Shown one piece after another: positions 5,979 through 6,701 of a DNA stretch of 6,701 nucleotides. The notes below the pieces were generated by a model, which was given only the letters and a program-made list of their open reading frames with translations, was not told the origin of the DNA and did not search any database. Source of the DNA: an uncultured bacterium (GTDB lineage: Bacteria; Planctomycetota; Phycisphaerae; Phycisphaerales; UBA1924); NCBI GenBank assembly GCA_938003595.1, contig CALKYH010000177.1, forward strand, positions 1 to 6,701, read 5' to 3'. Both the position numbers and the translations under genes were made by a program. Position 1 is the stretch's first letter, and the number at the start of each line of letters is the position of its first letter.

Positions 5979-6701
5979 GTGGGCAACTCCTCGACACTCC
6001 GTGCGCTGCTGCGCCTGACGCTGACGCCCGGCCTCGGCCCTGTGCTGATCGAGCGCGCGCTGGGGCTTTTCGGCGATCCGCGCGATGTCCTTTGCGCCAG
6101 CGCCGCGGACCTCACGCGCATCCGGGGCGTCGGCGACGACAAGGCACGGCTGATCCGCGCGGGGCTCGACGAGTCCGAGCGCCTCGCGGACAAGGAACTG
6201 CTGAGCGCCGAGCGCGCCGGCGTGACGCTGCTGGCCAAGGGCCATCCCGGCTACCCCGCGCTGCTGGCGGGCGTGCCCTCGGCGCCGATCATCCTCTATG
6301 TGCGGGGCCGGCTCGATCCCGAACGGGATCGATACTCCGTCGCGGTCGTCGGCTCGCGCAAGTGCACGGCCTACGGCGTGGAACAGACCGAGCGCTTCAG
6401 CGCCCTGCTGGGCCAGGCGGGGCTGACGATCGTCTCGGGCGGGGCGCGGGGCATCGACACCGCGGCGCACCGGGCCGCGATCCGCGCGGGGGCGCGGACC
6501 ATCGCCGTCGCGGGCTGCGGCCTGCACCACTGCTACCCGCCGGAGAACAAGGAACTCTTCGACAAGATCGTGGAGGCCGACCTGGGCGCGATCGCCAGCG
6601 AGCTGCCGATGGACACCTCCCCCGCGCCGGAGAACTTCCCGGCTCGCAACCGCGTGATCTCCGGTCTGTCGCTGGGCGTGCTGGTGATCGAGGCCGGGCG
6701 C
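5979..6701 (+). CDS. dprA: DNA-processing protein DprA (Smf), 3' end outside the window
   Basis: The first 241 residues are present and the frame is open to the right edge. DprA binds incoming single-stranded DNA in the cytoplasm, protects it and loads RecA during transformation. An N-terminal helical region contains a helix-hairpin-helix-like segment, DLTRIRGVGDDKARLI (44-59). The Rossmann-type DNA-binding domain carries the family signatures VGSRKCTAYG (124-133), SGGARGIDTAAH (153-164), TIAVAGCGLHHCYPPEN (174-190), and SELP...ENFPARNRVISGLS (207-231) followed by GVLVIEAG. The core signature normally reads SGLARGID, so Gly155 is a small variant. GTG 5979 is the start because the N-terminal LRALLRLTLTPGLGP pattern matches the family and nothing upstream in frame is better. 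No Shine-Dalgarno sequence is seen. It lies 51 bp after rsmE and may be partly co-transcribed with it. Whether the C-terminal winged-helix domain is present cannot be seen. Confidence 0.95.
   Translation, partial: MGNSSTLRALLRLTLTPGLGPVLIERALGLFGDPRDVLCASAADLTRIRGVGDDKARLIRAGLDESERLADKELLSAERAGVTLLAKGHPGYPALLAGVPSAPIILYVRGRLDPERDRYSVAVVGSRKCTAYGVEQTERFSALLGQAGLTIVSGGARGIDTAAHRAAIRAGARTIAVAGCGLHHCYPPENKELFDKIVEADLGAIASELPMDTSPAPENFPARNRVISGLSLGVLVIEAGR
6313..6332. repeat. 20-nt near-perfect palindrome inside dprA
   Basis: TCGATCCCG (6313-6321) and CGGGATCGA (6324-6332) are exact reverse complements separated by AA. It is the cleanest short-spacer palindrome I noticed in the window. One half-site, TCGATCCCG, also occurs alone at 5560-5568 in rsmE. 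It encodes ordinary DprA residues in the linker just before the Rossmann-type domain, so it may be chance, an RNA hairpin or a protein-binding site. Confidence 0.45.

Noticed and set aside
5148..6530. Long minus-strand open frame (460 codons) opposite rsmE and dprA
   Set aside because: It is antisense to two genes with unmistakable family signatures and has no recognisable domain itself.
1..6701. tRNA, rRNA, CRISPR array, insertion sequence, toxin-antitoxin or defence system
   Set aside because: No cloverleaf, repeat-spacer pattern, transposase motif or defence-protein motif was found on either strand, and base composition looks even throughout.

Overview
The window is very GC-rich, has strong third-position G/C bias, and is almost fully coding. 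The protein styles fit a planctomycete, most likely class Phycisphaerae. These are an RNRRRDFF-type conserved hypothetical, a LEA14-like lipoprotein, and an acidic/Ala-Pro-Lys-rich protein with a C-terminal membrane anchor. The lineage is inferred from protein style, not from a marker gene. No tRNA, rRNA, CRISPR array, insertion sequence or phage gene is visible, so this looks like chromosomal core sequence.

Layout, left to right. A plus-strand conserved protein of unknown function enters from the left edge and ends at 806. A small plus-strand lipoprotein with a LEA14/WHy-like domain follows (881-1363), apparently read from a leaderless transcript. It converges on a minus-strand comEC (3879-1246), and the two coding regions overlap antisense by 118 bp. 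Upstream of comEC on the same strand lies an acidic, low-complexity protein with a C-terminal membrane hairpin (5100-3970). Head-to-head with that gene, across a 116-bp gap, is plus-strand rsmE (5217-5927), the 16S rRNA m3U1498 methyltransferase. After 51 bp comes dprA (5979 to the right edge), truncated by the window.

How the genes relate. comEC encodes the inner-membrane channel that imports single-stranded DNA in natural transformation. dprA encodes the cytoplasmic protein that receives that DNA and loads RecA. Their starts lie about 2.1 kb apart, so the window holds two steps of one uptake pathway around a housekeeping rRNA methylase and an uncharacterised membrane protein. I see no wholly new system. 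The points most worth checking are the comEC/dprA neighbourhood, the comEC 3' end that runs through a terminator-like hairpin into the lipoprotein gene, a substituted metal-ligand position in the ComEC nuclease-like domain, and promoters placed so that transcripts would begin at or very near the start codon.
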